Of a stretch of 64,000 nt of DNA, positions 45,366 through 54,134 are shown in pieces. The notes beneath the pieces are model-generated. The model was not told the origin of the DNA, searched no databases, and saw only the letters and a program-made list of their open reading frames with translations. The stretch is from the NCBI RefSeq assembly GCF_014287515.2, contig NZ_CP092473.1, forward strand, positions 788,001 through 852,000, given 5' to 3'. Position 1 is the stretch's first letter. Every line of letters begins with the position of its first letter. Source of the DNA: Roseburia rectibacter (GTDB lineage: Bacteria > Bacillota > Clostridia > Lachnospirales > Lachnospiraceae). The translations under genes were made by a program, and so were the position numbers.

Positions 45366-45782
45366 ATGTTTCAAAAGTATCTGGTAAGAATATGTGGGGT
45401 GGGTCTGCTGATGGCGGGAGTGATCAGCGGATGCAGTATCGAGCAGACAAATGAAACGAAGGTAAGTGATCTTACATATACGATCGTTGAGGAATCTGAG
45501 ACACCGGAAGAGTTAAGATCAATGATCGAAGAAAAGAAAGCAGCGGATTTTAAACTCACTTATGAGATGGAGGATGATCTGTATATTGTACGTGGATATG
45601 GAGAACAGGCGACAGGAGGATACAGTATCTGTGTGAAAGACTGTTATCTGACCACAAATGCAGTGGTATTTGATACAGAACTCATCGGGCCAAGAAAGGG
45701 CGAAGTTACAAACGCAAGCCCAAGTTTTCCTTATATTATAATTCAGGTAAAAAACCAGGACAAAAGTATCATTTTTGAGTAA
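45366..45782 (+). CDS. PrcB-like lipoprotein
   Basis: 138 residues. A lipoprotein signal peptide with lipobox VISGC gives a lipidated Cys at residue 23. The C-terminal ~65 residues (GYGEQATGGYSICVKDCYLTTNAVVFDTELIGPRKGE...PSFPYIIIQV) match the PrcB_C pattern, found in proteins that stabilise the secreted protease PrtP in Treponema. Partner unknown here. A GGGGCGGG-type site lies upstream; no other gene follows on the same strand for ~140 bases. Confidence 0.75.
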   Translation: MFQKYLVRICGVGLLMAGVISGCSIEQTNETKVSDLTYTIVEESETPEELRSMIEEKKAADFKLTYEMEDDLYIVRGYGEQATGGYSICVKDCYLTTNAVVFDTELIGPRKGEVTNASPSFPYIIIQVKNQDKSIIFE

Positions 45783-45819
45783 ATATTCTTAAAATTTTTT
45801 TAAATAATTTAATTATGTT

Positions 45820-45848
45820 TGACAAAAATTTAGCACAGTGCTATTCTA
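45820..45848 (+). promoter_or_regulatory. Sigma-A promoter of veg
   Basis: TTGACA (45820-45825), a 17-base spacer and TATTCT (45843-45848), about 80 bases before the start. Confidence 0.7.
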
Positions 45849-45926
45849 AAGCAGAAAAGGAGTCCGGTAGAGATATTATTACAAATGTGTATGATTGCAG
45901 AATACCGGATTAAGGAGGTAGAACAC

Positions 45927-46169
45927 ATGCAACAGGCAGACATCAGAAAAGTTCGGGCATCCGTGCATCAGCAGTGCGGGAAAAAAGTAATGATTCAGCT
46001 TGACCGAGGACGCAATAAAGTTGACATCCAGGAAGGCGTCATCCAGAATGCTTACCCAAGCGTATTCACGATCCTGGTAAATGATGAGCGTGAAGAAAAT
46101 CCACCTCAGTTATTATCATTCAGTTATTCTGATATTGTTACAAGAGATATACGCATGAAATTGTGCTAA
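45927..46169 (+). CDS. veg: Veg family protein
   Basis: 80 residues, the normal size for Veg (a small SH3-like beta-barrel protein linked to biofilm control in Bacillus). Seen: DIRKVRASVHQQCGKKVMIQLDRGRNKVDIQEGVIQNAYPSVFTI and FSYSDIVTRDI. ATG 45927 has TAAGGAGG; the in-frame start at 45885 is discarded. A terminator follows 12 bases after the stop, and its right arm overlaps the next gene's ribosome binding site. Confidence 0.93.
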   Translation: MQQADIRKVRASVHQQCGKKVMIQLDRGRNKVDIQEGVIQNAYPSVFTILVNDEREENPPQLLSFSYSDIVTRDIRMKLC

Positions 46170-46181
46170 ACAGGTATAAAA

Positions 46182-46236
46182 TCCCCCATGTCCGAATAAG
46201 ATGGTTACAAAGATTCGGAATGGGGGACTTTTTTTG
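46182..46236 (+). terminator. Intrinsic terminator of veg that overlaps the next start
   Basis: TCCCCCAT-g-TCCGAAT (46182-46197) pairs with ATTCGGA-ATGGGGGA (46213-46227), 15 bp with one bulged G, followed by seven T. The GGGGGA arm is at ribosome-binding distance from TTG 46234, so read-through RNA would have this site locked in the hairpin until the stem opens. Confidence 0.85.
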
Positions 46237-47793
46237 GAATTTCAGAAAATAAAACTACATAGAAGTGAAAAAAGAGGATCTGCAGTTACACAGATCACAT
46301 TGGATGATGACTATAATGTGCCGGACTACAGACAGGATATTGTAAAAGTAATAAAAGAACATGGAGAACTGCGCTTTGATGAGGTAAAGGCGATGGAGGG
46401 GGCTGCATGGATCAAGGGAAGCCTTATTTTTAAAGTACTTTATCGGAGTGATAAACAGGAAGGTAAAATAAGCTGCCTGCGTGGTGAAATCCCATTTCAG
46501 GAACGGCTCAATATGGATGGACTGAGTGAATATGATGCAGTTCATGCTGTGGGGGATATAGAAGATCTTACCGTTGGTGTGATCAACTCCAGAAAACTAA
46601 ATATCCGTGCGGTAATTGTCCTGACGGCATCTGCAGATACAGAAGTGGATGAGGAGCTGACAAGTGAACTTTCAGATGGCAGTGACTATGAACAGAATAT
46701 TGTAGAAAAGGAAGCGTTAAAACTGCTCGTGGTGCGGCGTGATATCTGCAGACAGAAAAGTGAGGCGGTTCTGCCATCAAGTAAACCGAATATCCGTGAA
46801 ATACTCTGGCAGAGTATGCAGCTACGCAATGTTGAAAGCAGGCTTACGGAAGGCAATATTAGATTTTCCGGGGAAATACTGGTTTCCATATTATACAATG
46901 ATGAGGAGGAAGGAGAACATTTATCCTGGTATGAGACAACAGTTCCGCTGGATGCACAGGCAGAGTGCGGTGTCATGGAGAATGACTGTATCTGGCAGGT
47001 AAAGATGATACCTGTGACGATGGAGCTGGAAGTCAAACCGGATTATGATGGGGAGGAGAGAATCCTTGTCATGGAACTGGCATTAGATATGCATATCCGT
47101 ATCTGGAAGGAAGAAAAGATAAGGCTTTTAACAGATCTGTACTCATTGCAGAAAGATGTAAAGCCTGTCTGGAAGGAGTGTCCGCTGGAGAGACTTCTTG
47201 TTAAAAATGCCGCAAAGTGCAGGATGACTGAGCAGATGGAATTAAAAGAGGACAAAGAAAAAGTCCTTCAGATCTGTTCCTGTGAGGGAAAAGTACTTTT
47301 AGAACGGCAGGAAATAACGCCGGAAGGTGTTCTTGCGGAAGGAACGATCGAGGTTCATATTTTATATATTACTCCGGATGATCATATGCCGGTTGGAGCG
47401 ATGCAGGAAATTTATCCATTTTCACAGCTTGTGGAAATCCCGGAAATGTCAACGCAGGCAAAGGTGGAGCTGGATGCTTCATTAGAACAGCTTTCTGCAG
47501 TTATGCTGGATCAGGAGCATGTTGAGATCCGTGCAGCAGTACGGCTTGATCTGCTCGCCTTTGTTTCGGAAATCATACCAAATATCGAAGATGCCACAGA
47601 GTCACAACCGGATCTTGAGATGCTCAGAAACCGGCCGGGACTGGTGGGGTATATAGCCAGGGAGGGAGATGACCTGTGGACGATCGCGAAAGAAAATCAT
47701 ACGACCATACAAAATATCATGGAGACAAACCATAGAAAAAGTGAGACACTTTCCGCAGGTGAAAAGATTTTGATCGTGAAACAGGTCGGGTAA
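46234..47793 (+). CDS. DUF3794 (SPOCS)-LysM protein
   Basis: 519 residues from TTG 46234. Three DUF3794/SPOCS domains (~20-130, ~165-285, ~315-430) of the kind found in spore coat/cortex proteins; first block TQITLDDDYNVPDYRQDIVKVI. A C-terminal LysM (~460-515, GYIAREGDDLWTIAKENHTTIQNIMETN) binds peptidoglycan. No signal peptide, so the protein acts inside the mother cell or spore envelope (inferred), in line with spore-forming Lachnospiraceae. The frame is open up to 46201 with an ATG, but that stretch runs through the terminator stem, so the TTG after GGGGGA is preferred. Confidence 0.8.
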   Translation: MEFQKIKLHRSEKRGSAVTQITLDDDYNVPDYRQDIVKVIKEHGELRFDEVKAMEGAAWIKGSLIFKVLYRSDKQEGKISCLRGEIPFQERLNMDGLSEYDAVHAVGDIEDLTVGVINSRKLNIRAVIVLTASADTEVDEELTSELSDGSDYEQNIVEKEALKLLVVRRDICRQKSEAVLPSSKPNIREILWQSMQLRNVESRLTEGNIRFSGEILVSILYNDEEEGEHLSWYETTVPLDAQAECGVMENDCIWQVKMIPVTMELEVKPDYDGEERILVMELALDMHIRIWKEEKIRLLTDLYSLQKDVKPVWKECPLERLLVKNAAKCRMTEQMELKEDKEKVLQICSCEGKVLLERQEITPEGVLAEGTIEVHILYITPDDHMPVGAMQEIYPFSQLVEIPEMSTQAKVELDASLEQLSAVMLDQEHVEIRAAVRLDLLAFVSEIIPNIEDATESQPDLEMLRNRPGLVGYIAREGDDLWTIAKENHTTIQNIMETNHRKSETLSAGEKILIVKQVG

Positions 47794-47927
47794 AATATTA
47801 AGTATTTGTGAATTTGTGGAAATCCTAACAAACATATAATAAAGTGTGATAGAATAAATAAGTACGGATTCTGCCAGTCGCAGTCTGCCGTGCTTATTTT
47901 TGCAGGTAACAGAAGGAGAAATGCTTG

Positions 47928-49253
47928 ATGAAGTGGGAAAAGGCATTAAAATATACAAAAAAAAGAAAAAGAATGATCGCTGTGGTTATGGCAGGTGTGA
48001 TCGGATTTGCGTGTTTTTACTCTGCAGATGCATCTGTGATCAAAGATGCGCAGAAGAAAAAAAATGAGGCACAGCAGAATTTAGATAACATTAACCAGCA
48101 GATTAACAATATACAGAGTGAGCAGAGTAAAGTGAAAAGTCAGATGGCAGCATATGATGAGCAGTTGATGTCACTTCTGACAGATATGGAACTTTTAAAG
48201 ACAGATATTGACAACAAGGAAGGAGAGATCGATCAGGCAAAGACAGACCTTGCAGCGGCACAGGAAAAGGAACAGAAGCAGTATGCGGATATGAAGCAGA
48301 GAATCCAGTACATGTATGAAAATGGTGATGATACATTTTTAGATGCCATTGTGAAGTCAGAAGATATATCGGATCTTTTAAACCGTGTGGAATATGTCTC
48401 AGAGGTATACAGCTATGACAGGGAGCTTTTAGTGGCATATCAGGAGACGGTACAGCAGGTGGCAGATTTAGAGTCACAGTTAGAGCAGGAACTGGCAGAT
48501 ATGGAGGAGTTGAAACAAAGTTATGAGCAGCAGGAAGCATCTTTAAATCAGGTGATCAATGAAAAGAAAGCACAGATCGCAGATTTTGATTCACAGCTTT
48601 CAAATGCAAAGACTCTGGCGAGTCAGTATGCTTCCACAATCCGTAAACAGAATGAAGTGATCGTACAGGAACAGGCACGTCAGGAAAAAGCCAGAAAAGA
48701 AGCAGAAGCAAAGGCAAAGAAAAGCAAAAAGAATAATACATCCCAGACTGCATCTACGGATGGTGGAACATCAACAGACAGTACAGGAGGCAGTACATCC
48801 ACAACAGATTCAGGAAACAGTTCTTCGGGGAGCAGTTCTGACAGTGGTTCCTCTAACAGCAGTTCAACAGGATTGACGAATAATGCTTTAAATCCGTCCT
48901 ATTCTACCGGTGTGAGTGGCAGCAGTGTGGTATCTTATGCGACTAATTTTGTGGGAAATCCATATGTGTTTGGTGGAAACAGTCTGACGGATGGAACGGA
49001 CTGCTCCGGTTTTGTGTCTCTTGTATACAGCCATTTTGGTGTTTCACTTCCAAGAAGTTCCTATGCACTCCAGTCGAGCGGACAGGCAGTCAGCTATGAG
49101 AATGCACAGCCGGGGGATATTATCTGTTATCCCGGACATGTGGCAATCTATATGGGTGGCGGCAGGATCGTCCATGCATCGACACCGTCGAGTGGTATCT
49201 GTTATGGAAATGCAACCTATCGTACGATCACAACGGTGCGGCGTGTGTTGTAA
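47928..49253 (+). CDS. Secreted NlpC/P60 peptidoglycan hydrolase with coiled coil
   Basis: 441 residues. Signal segment (RMIAVVMAGVIGFACFYSADA), a coiled coil of ~220 residues (as in PcsB/CwlO-type hydrolases activated by FtsEX), a Ser/Thr/Gly-rich linker (~285-325), and an NlpC/P60 domain (~335-441) with catalytic Cys in DGTDCSGFVS and His in GHVAIYMGGG. It cleaves peptide stems in peptidoglycan and probably acts in growth or division. AAGGAGAAA precedes ATG 47928; TTG 47925 is an alternative. The FtsEX partner is not in the window. Confidence 0.92.
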   Translation: MKWEKALKYTKKRKRMIAVVMAGVIGFACFYSADASVIKDAQKKKNEAQQNLDNINQQINNIQSEQSKVKSQMAAYDEQLMSLLTDMELLKTDIDNKEGEIDQAKTDLAAAQEKEQKQYADMKQRIQYMYENGDDTFLDAIVKSEDISDLLNRVEYVSEVYSYDRELLVAYQETVQQVADLESQLEQELADMEELKQSYEQQEASLNQVINEKKAQIADFDSQLSNAKTLASQYASTIRKQNEVIVQEQARQEKARKEAEAKAKKSKKNNTSQTASTDGGTSTDSTGGSTSTTDSGNSSSGSSSDSGSSNSSSTGLTNNALNPSYSTGVSGSSVVSYATNFVGNPYVFGGNSLTDGTDCSGFVSLVYSHFGVSLPRSSYALQSSGQAVSYENAQPGDIICYPGHVAIYMGGGRIVHASTPSSGICYGNATYRTITTVRRVL

Positions 49254-49359
49254 CTTTGATGATAAAAAAGCAGCAATAGATATTGAAAAAAATTATGAAT
49301 TATATGGAAATTATGCTATAATCAATAAAGATTATTAGAATCAGGAAGGTAGGAGTATT

Positions 49360-49797
49360 ATGCAGTTTGAAACATTACAAAAAGATATGATAGCTGCCAT
49401 GAAGGCGAGAGATAAAGTACGTAAGGATGCAATTTCCACACTTGTTTCCGCAGCGAAGAAAGCTGCGATCGACGAGGGATGCAGAGATGATATTAAAGAG
49501 GAACTGGTAAACAGAGTGATCTTAAAGGAGATGAAATCTGTAAAAGAGCAGATTGACACCTGTCCTGCAAGCAGGGAAGATCTTCTGGCAGAATACCAGA
49601 CAAGATATGATATTTTTGCAGAATATGCACCACAGATGATGTCAGCAGAAGAGGTAGAGGCATATATTACAGAGAAGTTTGCTGATGTGGCAGCAAGTAA
49701 AAATAAAGGACAGATCATGAAAGCTGTTATGCCGGAGTTAAAAGGAAAGGCTGACGGAAGTGTGATCAATCAGGTGGTGCAGAAATTATGTCAGTAA
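49360..49797 (+). CDS. yqeY: GatB/YqeY domain protein
   Basis: 145 residues, the compact YqeY form: LQKDMIAAMKARDKVRKDAISTLVSAAKKAAID, then VILKEMKSVKEQID and the C-terminal GQIMKAVMPELKGKADGSVINQVVQKL. The domain resembles the tRNA-binding tail of GatB, but its role alone is unknown. ATG 49360 has GGAAGGTAGGAG. It overlaps the methionine aminopeptidase gene by 10 bases, which suggests coupled translation. Confidence 0.93.
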   Translation: MQFETLQKDMIAAMKARDKVRKDAISTLVSAAKKAAIDEGCRDDIKEELVNRVILKEMKSVKEQIDTCPASREDLLAEYQTRYDIFAEYAPQMMSAEEVEAYITEKFADVAASKNKGQIMKAVMPELKGKADGSVINQVVQKLCQ

Positions 49798-50663
49798 AAA
49801 TTGGGAGAAATGATCCGTGCTGGTGCGGAAGCGGGAAAAAATACAAAGCATGCCATCAGGCATTTGATGAGCGTATCGCCCTGATCGCTTCACAGGGACA
49901 TATTGTCCCGACACATGACCTTATTAAGAATGCTGATCAGATCGCAGGAATTAAAGAGAGCTGCAAGATCAATATAGCAGTGCTGGATTATATTGAGAAG
50001 CATATCCATGAGGGTATGAATACAGCAGAGATTGACAAGATCGTTTATGATATGACAACAGAAATGGGTGGTATTCCGGCACCGCTTAATTATGAGGGAT
50101 ATCCGTACAGTGTATGTACTTCTGTAAATGATCAGGTATGTCATGGTTTTCCGTCTAAAGATGTGATTTTAAAGTCCGGGGATATCATTAATGTAGATGT
50201 ATCTACGATTTTAAACGGATATTTTTCAGATTCTTCAAGAATGTTCTGCATCGGGGATGTAAGCCCGGAGAAGAAGCGTCTTGTGGAAGTCACAAAAGAG
50301 TGCGTGGAACTTGGATTAAAAGAAGTAAAACCATGGGGATTTTTAGGCGATATGGGGCAGGCTGTGCATGACCATGCATTTGCAAACGGCTATACAGTTG
50401 TGCGTGAGATCGGTGGACATGGAGTCGGACTTGAGTTTCATGAAGAACCATGGGTTGGCTACAACACAAAACGTGGACAGGAAATGCTCTTAGTTCCAGG
50501 TATGATCTTTACGATCGAACCGATGGTCAATATGGGCAAAGTAGACATCTATGTAGATGATAAGAACGACTGGGAAGTTTATACCGAGGACGGACTTCCG
50601 TCTGCACAGTGGGAGATCATGGTACTGGTGACGGAAGACGGTCATGAGGTGCTCTGCTGGTAA
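49788..50663 (+). CDS. map: Type I methionine aminopeptidase with SEC-C zinc motif
   Basis: 291 residues. Residues 7-23 are a SEC-C motif (RNDPCWCGSGKKYKACH), a zinc-binding element also found at the end of SecA. The catalytic domain (~40-291) has the metal ligands in INVDVSTILNGYFSDSSR, EIGGHGVGLEFHEEP, FTIEPMV and QWEIMVLVTEDG. It removes N-terminal methionine from new proteins. The SEC-C could dock it to ribosomes (known for the extension in related enzymes; here inferred). Its start overlaps yqeY. Confidence 0.94.
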   Translation: MSVKIGRNDPCWCGSGKKYKACHQAFDERIALIASQGHIVPTHDLIKNADQIAGIKESCKINIAVLDYIEKHIHEGMNTAEIDKIVYDMTTEMGGIPAPLNYEGYPYSVCTSVNDQVCHGFPSKDVILKSGDIINVDVSTILNGYFSDSSRMFCIGDVSPEKKRLVEVTKECVELGLKEVKPWGFLGDMGQAVHDHAFANGYTVVREIGGHGVGLEFHEEPWVGYNTKRGQEMLLVPGMIFTIEPMVNMGKVDIYVDDKNDWEVYTEDGLPSAQWEIMVLVTEDGHEVLCW

Positions 50664-50729
50664 AATAATCACAGGATGAGGCTATATGGAAGTTCTGCAC
50701 ACAAAAACTGTGCACAGTCAAAAGTAGGA

Positions 50730-51350
50730 TCAATGTTTCTGAAATAACAGATGCTTTCCGAACAGTAAGATCTGCAGCGGCTCATCGTGGTAGCGGATGA
50801 TATGACGGTAGATCACGACCGCTGAAATGATAAAACAGCCGAGTCGTATGGAATTTTGAGGTACGATCACAAACACAGTCAGCGTAAACAGTCCGTATGT
50901 AATGACGGACCGGAAAGAATGCGGGCGCAGTGTGAGCACCAGTGAAAATAAAATATAATAAAAGATCAGGCTGATGAGAGGATAAATTTCCGGAAACAGT
51001 CCGATCATAACTCCGAAAGAGACGGCAATTGCTTTGCCGCCTTTTTCTTTTTGGAAAAAAGGGAAAGCGTGACCGAATACAGGAGCTGCCATGACAAGCG
51101 CAAACAGCAGGGAACCGCAGTCTAAGAATTTTCCGGCAAAAAACACCGGAATGGTACCTTTTAAAAGTTCACAGAGCAGGGATAATGTACCTGCGAAAAA
51201 ACCTGCCTGCATGTAAGCATTTGCGACACCAGGATTGTGATCAGTGGATGTTTTTGTAATGTCGGTTTTGAAAAATAATCTGGAAATCCAGTAGGCAAAT
51301 AATGTACTGCCTAAAACAAATCCCAGAAGGATAAAAATAAAATATGTCAT
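50730..51350 (-). CDS. PlsY-like glycerol-3-phosphate acyltransferase, diverged
   Basis: 206 residues with several membrane helices. Loops fit PlsY: GSTLFAYWISRL near the start, DHNPGVANAYMQAGFFAG (usual GNPGATN), and FGHAFPFFQKEKGGKAIAVSFG. These parts bind acyl-phosphate and glycerol phosphate. The second loop lacks the full GSGNxGATN pattern, so the enzyme may accept another acceptor. It lies six bases after the glycosyltransferase gene, so the two are one membrane-lipid operon. Confidence 0.75.
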   Translation of the reverse strand: MTYFIFILLGFVLGSTLFAYWISRLFFKTDITKTSTDHNPGVANAYMQAGFFAGTLSLLCELLKGTIPVFFAGKFLDCGSLLFALVMAAPVFGHAFPFFQKEKGGKAIAVSFGVMIGLFPEIYPLISLIFYYILFSLVLTLRPHSFRSVITYGLFTLTVFVIVPQNSIRLGCFIISAVVIYRHIIRYHDEPLQILLFGKHLLFQKH

Positions 51351-51356
51351 AATAAT

Positions 51357-52523
51357 TTAAAATGCATACATTGTGTGACCAGTAACTATTTTTTCTAATG
51401 TTTTTATGATGTGCACGGCAGCGTCCGGTTTCCCATTTTCCATCTGTGCGAAAAGCATTTCTTCCCGCAGGGAAATATTTCCATGCCCATCAGGGGAGCT
51501 GGTGAGCAGTCTTTTTCCGAGTGTGATCTGTTTTGCAATATATTTTGAGGAGACGGAAAGATGTCTCTTTACAAAGAAATTGCGGTTTGCGGTCTCACAT
51601 CCGGGAATCGGTGCTGTATGGACGATCGGAATACGCTTTACTAACGCTTCTGTGGAGGTGAGACCACCCGGTTTGGTAAAGATCACATCACAGGCATCCA
51701 TATAGTCGGCAACACGGTTGGTGTAGCCAAGAATATGAACACGCGGATGATTCTTAAATTGTTTTTGCAGCACATCATAAATGTGCTTGTTATTGCCACA
51801 GATAATGATCATATGCTCGCCGGATCTTAAACGCAGTGAAAGTTCAGCCGCAAAGACAGCGAGTTTCCCGAATCCCATACTGCCACTCATAACAAGGCAG
51901 ATCGGGACATTTGGTGGCAGATTTAAGGAATTGCGCGCACGGATCTTCGCTAAAATGCGGTCGTCAGAAGGGGAAAATGCGTGACTGACAGGAATACCGT
52001 AAGGGTATAGTCTGTCAGCAGGAATCCCACGGTGTACATATTCTGCAACGCAGTCCTCATGGGGCAGAAAATAGGCATCCAGCTCTGTCTCTTCCCAGAA
52101 TGGAATACAGGTATAATCGGTGCCGATCGCAGCAGCAGGAATTTTTAGCATCCCCTTTTTCTTCATGTACGTCATTGTTTCTGCCGGGTAAAGGTGTGGC
52201 GTTACGATGATATCATAATCATGCTGTTTTAAATAGGCGGCAAGTTTTTTTGCCATCAGTGCATTGGTATAGTAGACAGGTGATTTATGTTTGCTACTCG
52301 AAATCGCCATGCCGATTTTATAGAGCATACCAAAAGCATGTGGCATATGTTTTACAAGTTCCACGTAGGCACCGCCTACTGCATGTGAAGTTTTTTTGCC
52401 GGAGAGCAGAAATATATCCAGCATGTCGGCAGTGTGGCCGCACCGGATGGCAGCTTCCCGGATCGCTTTTCCGGCGGCATTGTGCCCTTCGCCGGTATTA
52501 CAGGATAAAATTAAGATTCTCAT
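51357..52523 (-). CDS. MGDG-synthase-like glycosyltransferase
   Basis: 388 residues. N-terminal domain start ILILSCNTGEGHNAAGKAI matches the lipid-acceptor part of MGDG synthases and UgtP (GEGHN). The C-terminal nucleotide-sugar part has LVMSGSMGFGKL, HILGYTNRVADYMDACDVIFTKPGGLTSTEALV and IPGCETANRNFF. It probably transfers glucose or galactose from UDP-sugar to diacylglycerol at the inner membrane face. Coupled to the PlsY-like gene downstream, it fits glycolipid or lipoteichoic-acid anchor synthesis. Confidence 0.82.
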   Translation of the reverse strand: MRILILSCNTGEGHNAAGKAIREAAIRCGHTADMLDIFLLSGKKTSHAVGGAYVELVKHMPHAFGMLYKIGMAISSSKHKSPVYYTNALMAKKLAAYLKQHDYDIIVTPHLYPAETMTYMKKKGMLKIPAAAIGTDYTCIPFWEETELDAYFLPHEDCVAEYVHRGIPADRLYPYGIPVSHAFSPSDDRILAKIRARNSLNLPPNVPICLVMSGSMGFGKLAVFAAELSLRLRSGEHMIIICGNNKHIYDVLQKQFKNHPRVHILGYTNRVADYMDACDVIFTKPGGLTSTEALVKRIPIVHTAPIPGCETANRNFFVKRHLSVSSKYIAKQITLGKRLLTSSPDGHGNISLREEMLFAQMENGKPDAAVHIIKTLEKIVTGHTMYAF

Positions 52524-52636
52524 AGATACCAGTGTAGCATAACCGGGGCAAAAATTCGATACCTGATCGAAAGATATTGATTTTTGATTGGAAATATTGT
52601 TAAATAAAGGGGATTTGTGGTACGGGAGGTAAGGTT

Positions 52637-53674
52637 ATGGCGACGATCAAAGAAATTGCAAAAGCCTGCGGTGTGTCGGTAGCTACCGTTTCGAATATCC
52701 TGAATGAAAAGCCGGGGGCAAGCGAAACGACAAGAAATCTTGTGTTAAAAACTGCAAAAGAAATGGATTATATGCCAAACTATGTGGCAAAAAATTTAAA
52801 AGCGCGCAATACCAGAAGCATCGGAGTCATTGCAGAGGATATGACGATCTTTAGTATCCCGGACATCATTGACGGTATTACGGAATATTGTGAAAAGGTA
52901 AAATATCAGATCCTTCTGACCAATTTAAGATTGTATAAAAAATATAATGATTATTATTATCACAGAACGGATTATTACGGACTGGTGGATGAGGAGATCA
53001 AGAAACTGATCGCAACACAGGTGGATGGAATTATCTATGTGACGGCACATGAGCGCATCATGCATTGTATTCCCGACAATTTAAGCATTCCGGCTGTGAT
53101 GGCATACGGCTATACGGAGAGTAAAAGCATTCCTTCCGTAGTTGTGGATGATGAGCGGGGAGCATATGAGATGATCCGCTATCTGATCACAAAGGGACAT
53201 AAAAAGATTGGAGTGATAACAGGAAAAACCGACAGTCTCCATGCACAGGCGCGTCTGATCGGGTACCAGAAAGCGTTGCGTGATGCGGGGCTTTTGTACG
53301 ATCCTGAGCTGATCTATTACGGAGACTGGGGGAGAGAATCCGGACATATTGGTGCAAAGCAGCTTTTTAAGAAACAGGTAACTGCCATATTCTGTATGAA
53401 TGACCTTATGGCAGGCGGATGCTATGACTGGGCAGATGAATCGGGAATTAAAATACCTCAGGAGATTTCAATCGCAGGGTATGATAACAGAGAACTGTCA
53501 AGTTATTATAAACCGCCGCTTTCCACAACCGAACTTCCGCTTCATGATATCGGTTACAGAGCTGCTGAGGTTATGATAGGTCTTGTGGAAAATCAGCCGG
53601 GTGAGACAGAAGAACCGCTGGTATATAAAGTCCCATGTAAACAGTTAATCCGTCAGTCGATCAAAACATTATAG
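52637..53674 (+). CDS. LacI-family transcriptional regulator
   Basis: 345 residues. The N-terminal HTH and hinge are clear: TIKEIAKACGVSVATVSNILNEKPGASETTRNLVLK and YMPNYVAKNLKARNTRSIGVI. The sugar-binding core (~60-340) ends with the usual ISIAGYDNRELSSYYKPPLST. Its position next to GH127 and the ABC importer makes it the probable repressor of that operon. Two TTAAACG-type palindromes downstream (53816, 54083) fit LacI operators. Start ATG 52637 has GGGAGG. The inducer is probably arabinose or an arabino-oligosaccharide (inferred). Confidence 0.9.
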   Translation: MATIKEIAKACGVSVATVSNILNEKPGASETTRNLVLKTAKEMDYMPNYVAKNLKARNTRSIGVIAEDMTIFSIPDIIDGITEYCEKVKYQILLTNLRLYKKYNDYYYHRTDYYGLVDEEIKKLIATQVDGIIYVTAHERIMHCIPDNLSIPAVMAYGYTESKSIPSVVVDDERGAYEMIRYLITKGHKKIGVITGKTDSLHAQARLIGYQKALRDAGLLYDPELIYYGDWGRESGHIGAKQLFKKQVTAIFCMNDLMAGGCYDWADESGIKIPQEISIAGYDNRELSSYYKPPLSTTELPLHDIGYRAAEVMIGLVENQPGETEEPLVYKVPCKQLIRQSIKTL

Positions 53675-53698
53675 AAATAAAATACTTTGTCATCCGTA

Positions 53699-53740
53699 AA
53701 TAAGTCCTTTTTGCTGATTATCCGGCAGAAAGGGCTTATT
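53699..53740 (+). terminator. Terminator-like hairpin after the lacI-type gene
   Basis: AATAAGTCCTTTTTGC pairs imperfectly with GCAGAAAGGGCTTATT around TGATTATCCG, followed by TTAT. A weaker terminator that separates the regulator from the operon it likely controls. Confidence 0.65.
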
Positions 53741-53799
53741 TTATGTAGGTGAAGATATTTGTGAATAAATGTAATGCTTTATAGGAAATATGCACTATT

Positions 53800-53814
53800 T
53801 GTGCAAGTTGCACA
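53800..53814. promoter_or_regulatory. TGTGCAA-G-TTGCACA palindrome upstream of GH127
   Basis: A perfect 7-bp inverted repeat with one central base, just before the first LacI-like operator. It could be a second regulator's site, loosely reminiscent of AraR-type boxes (TTGT...ACAA). Confidence 0.45.
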
Positions 53815-53815
53815 T

Positions 53816-53830
53816 GGTTAAACGATTTAA
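53816..53830. promoter_or_regulatory. Candidate LacI-type operator O2
   Basis: GGTTAAACGATTTAA is the same as the proximal operator in its left half (GGTTAAACG) and has one extra base in the right half. It lies 267 bases upstream of O1, a distance that would allow DNA looping. The DNA between (53831-54082) is extremely AT-rich and holds no gene. Confidence 0.55.
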
Positions 53831-54082
53831 AAAATAAATAAATTGTGCGAAAAAGCAAAAACTTAGAAAAAGTTAGAAAAGAGAAGAAAATATAATAAAA
53901 AATAGTAATATATTGATATAAATATAAAATAACAGACTTTAATTATTGCAAACAGTATGTTATATATAAACAAGAACGAAATAGAAATCAATCAAAATAA
54001 CGAAAAAAAGCAAAAGCACTTCAAAAAACATGCAAAAAGTATGAATGAAGTGTGAATAAACTGAGAACAGACATTTTGACCT

Positions 54083-54096
54083 GGTTAAACGTTTAA
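54083..54096. promoter_or_regulatory. Candidate LacI-type operator O1 at the GH127 promoter
   Basis: GGTTAAACGTTTAA contains the perfect 12-bp palindrome TTAAACGTTTAA with central CG, typical for LacI-family proteins. A TTGACC -35-like element (54076-54081) abuts it, so binding would block RNA polymerase. Confidence 0.65.
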
Positions 54097-54134
54097 TATT
54101 ACACATGACAGGCGCATGAAGGAGGGAGGAAGTT

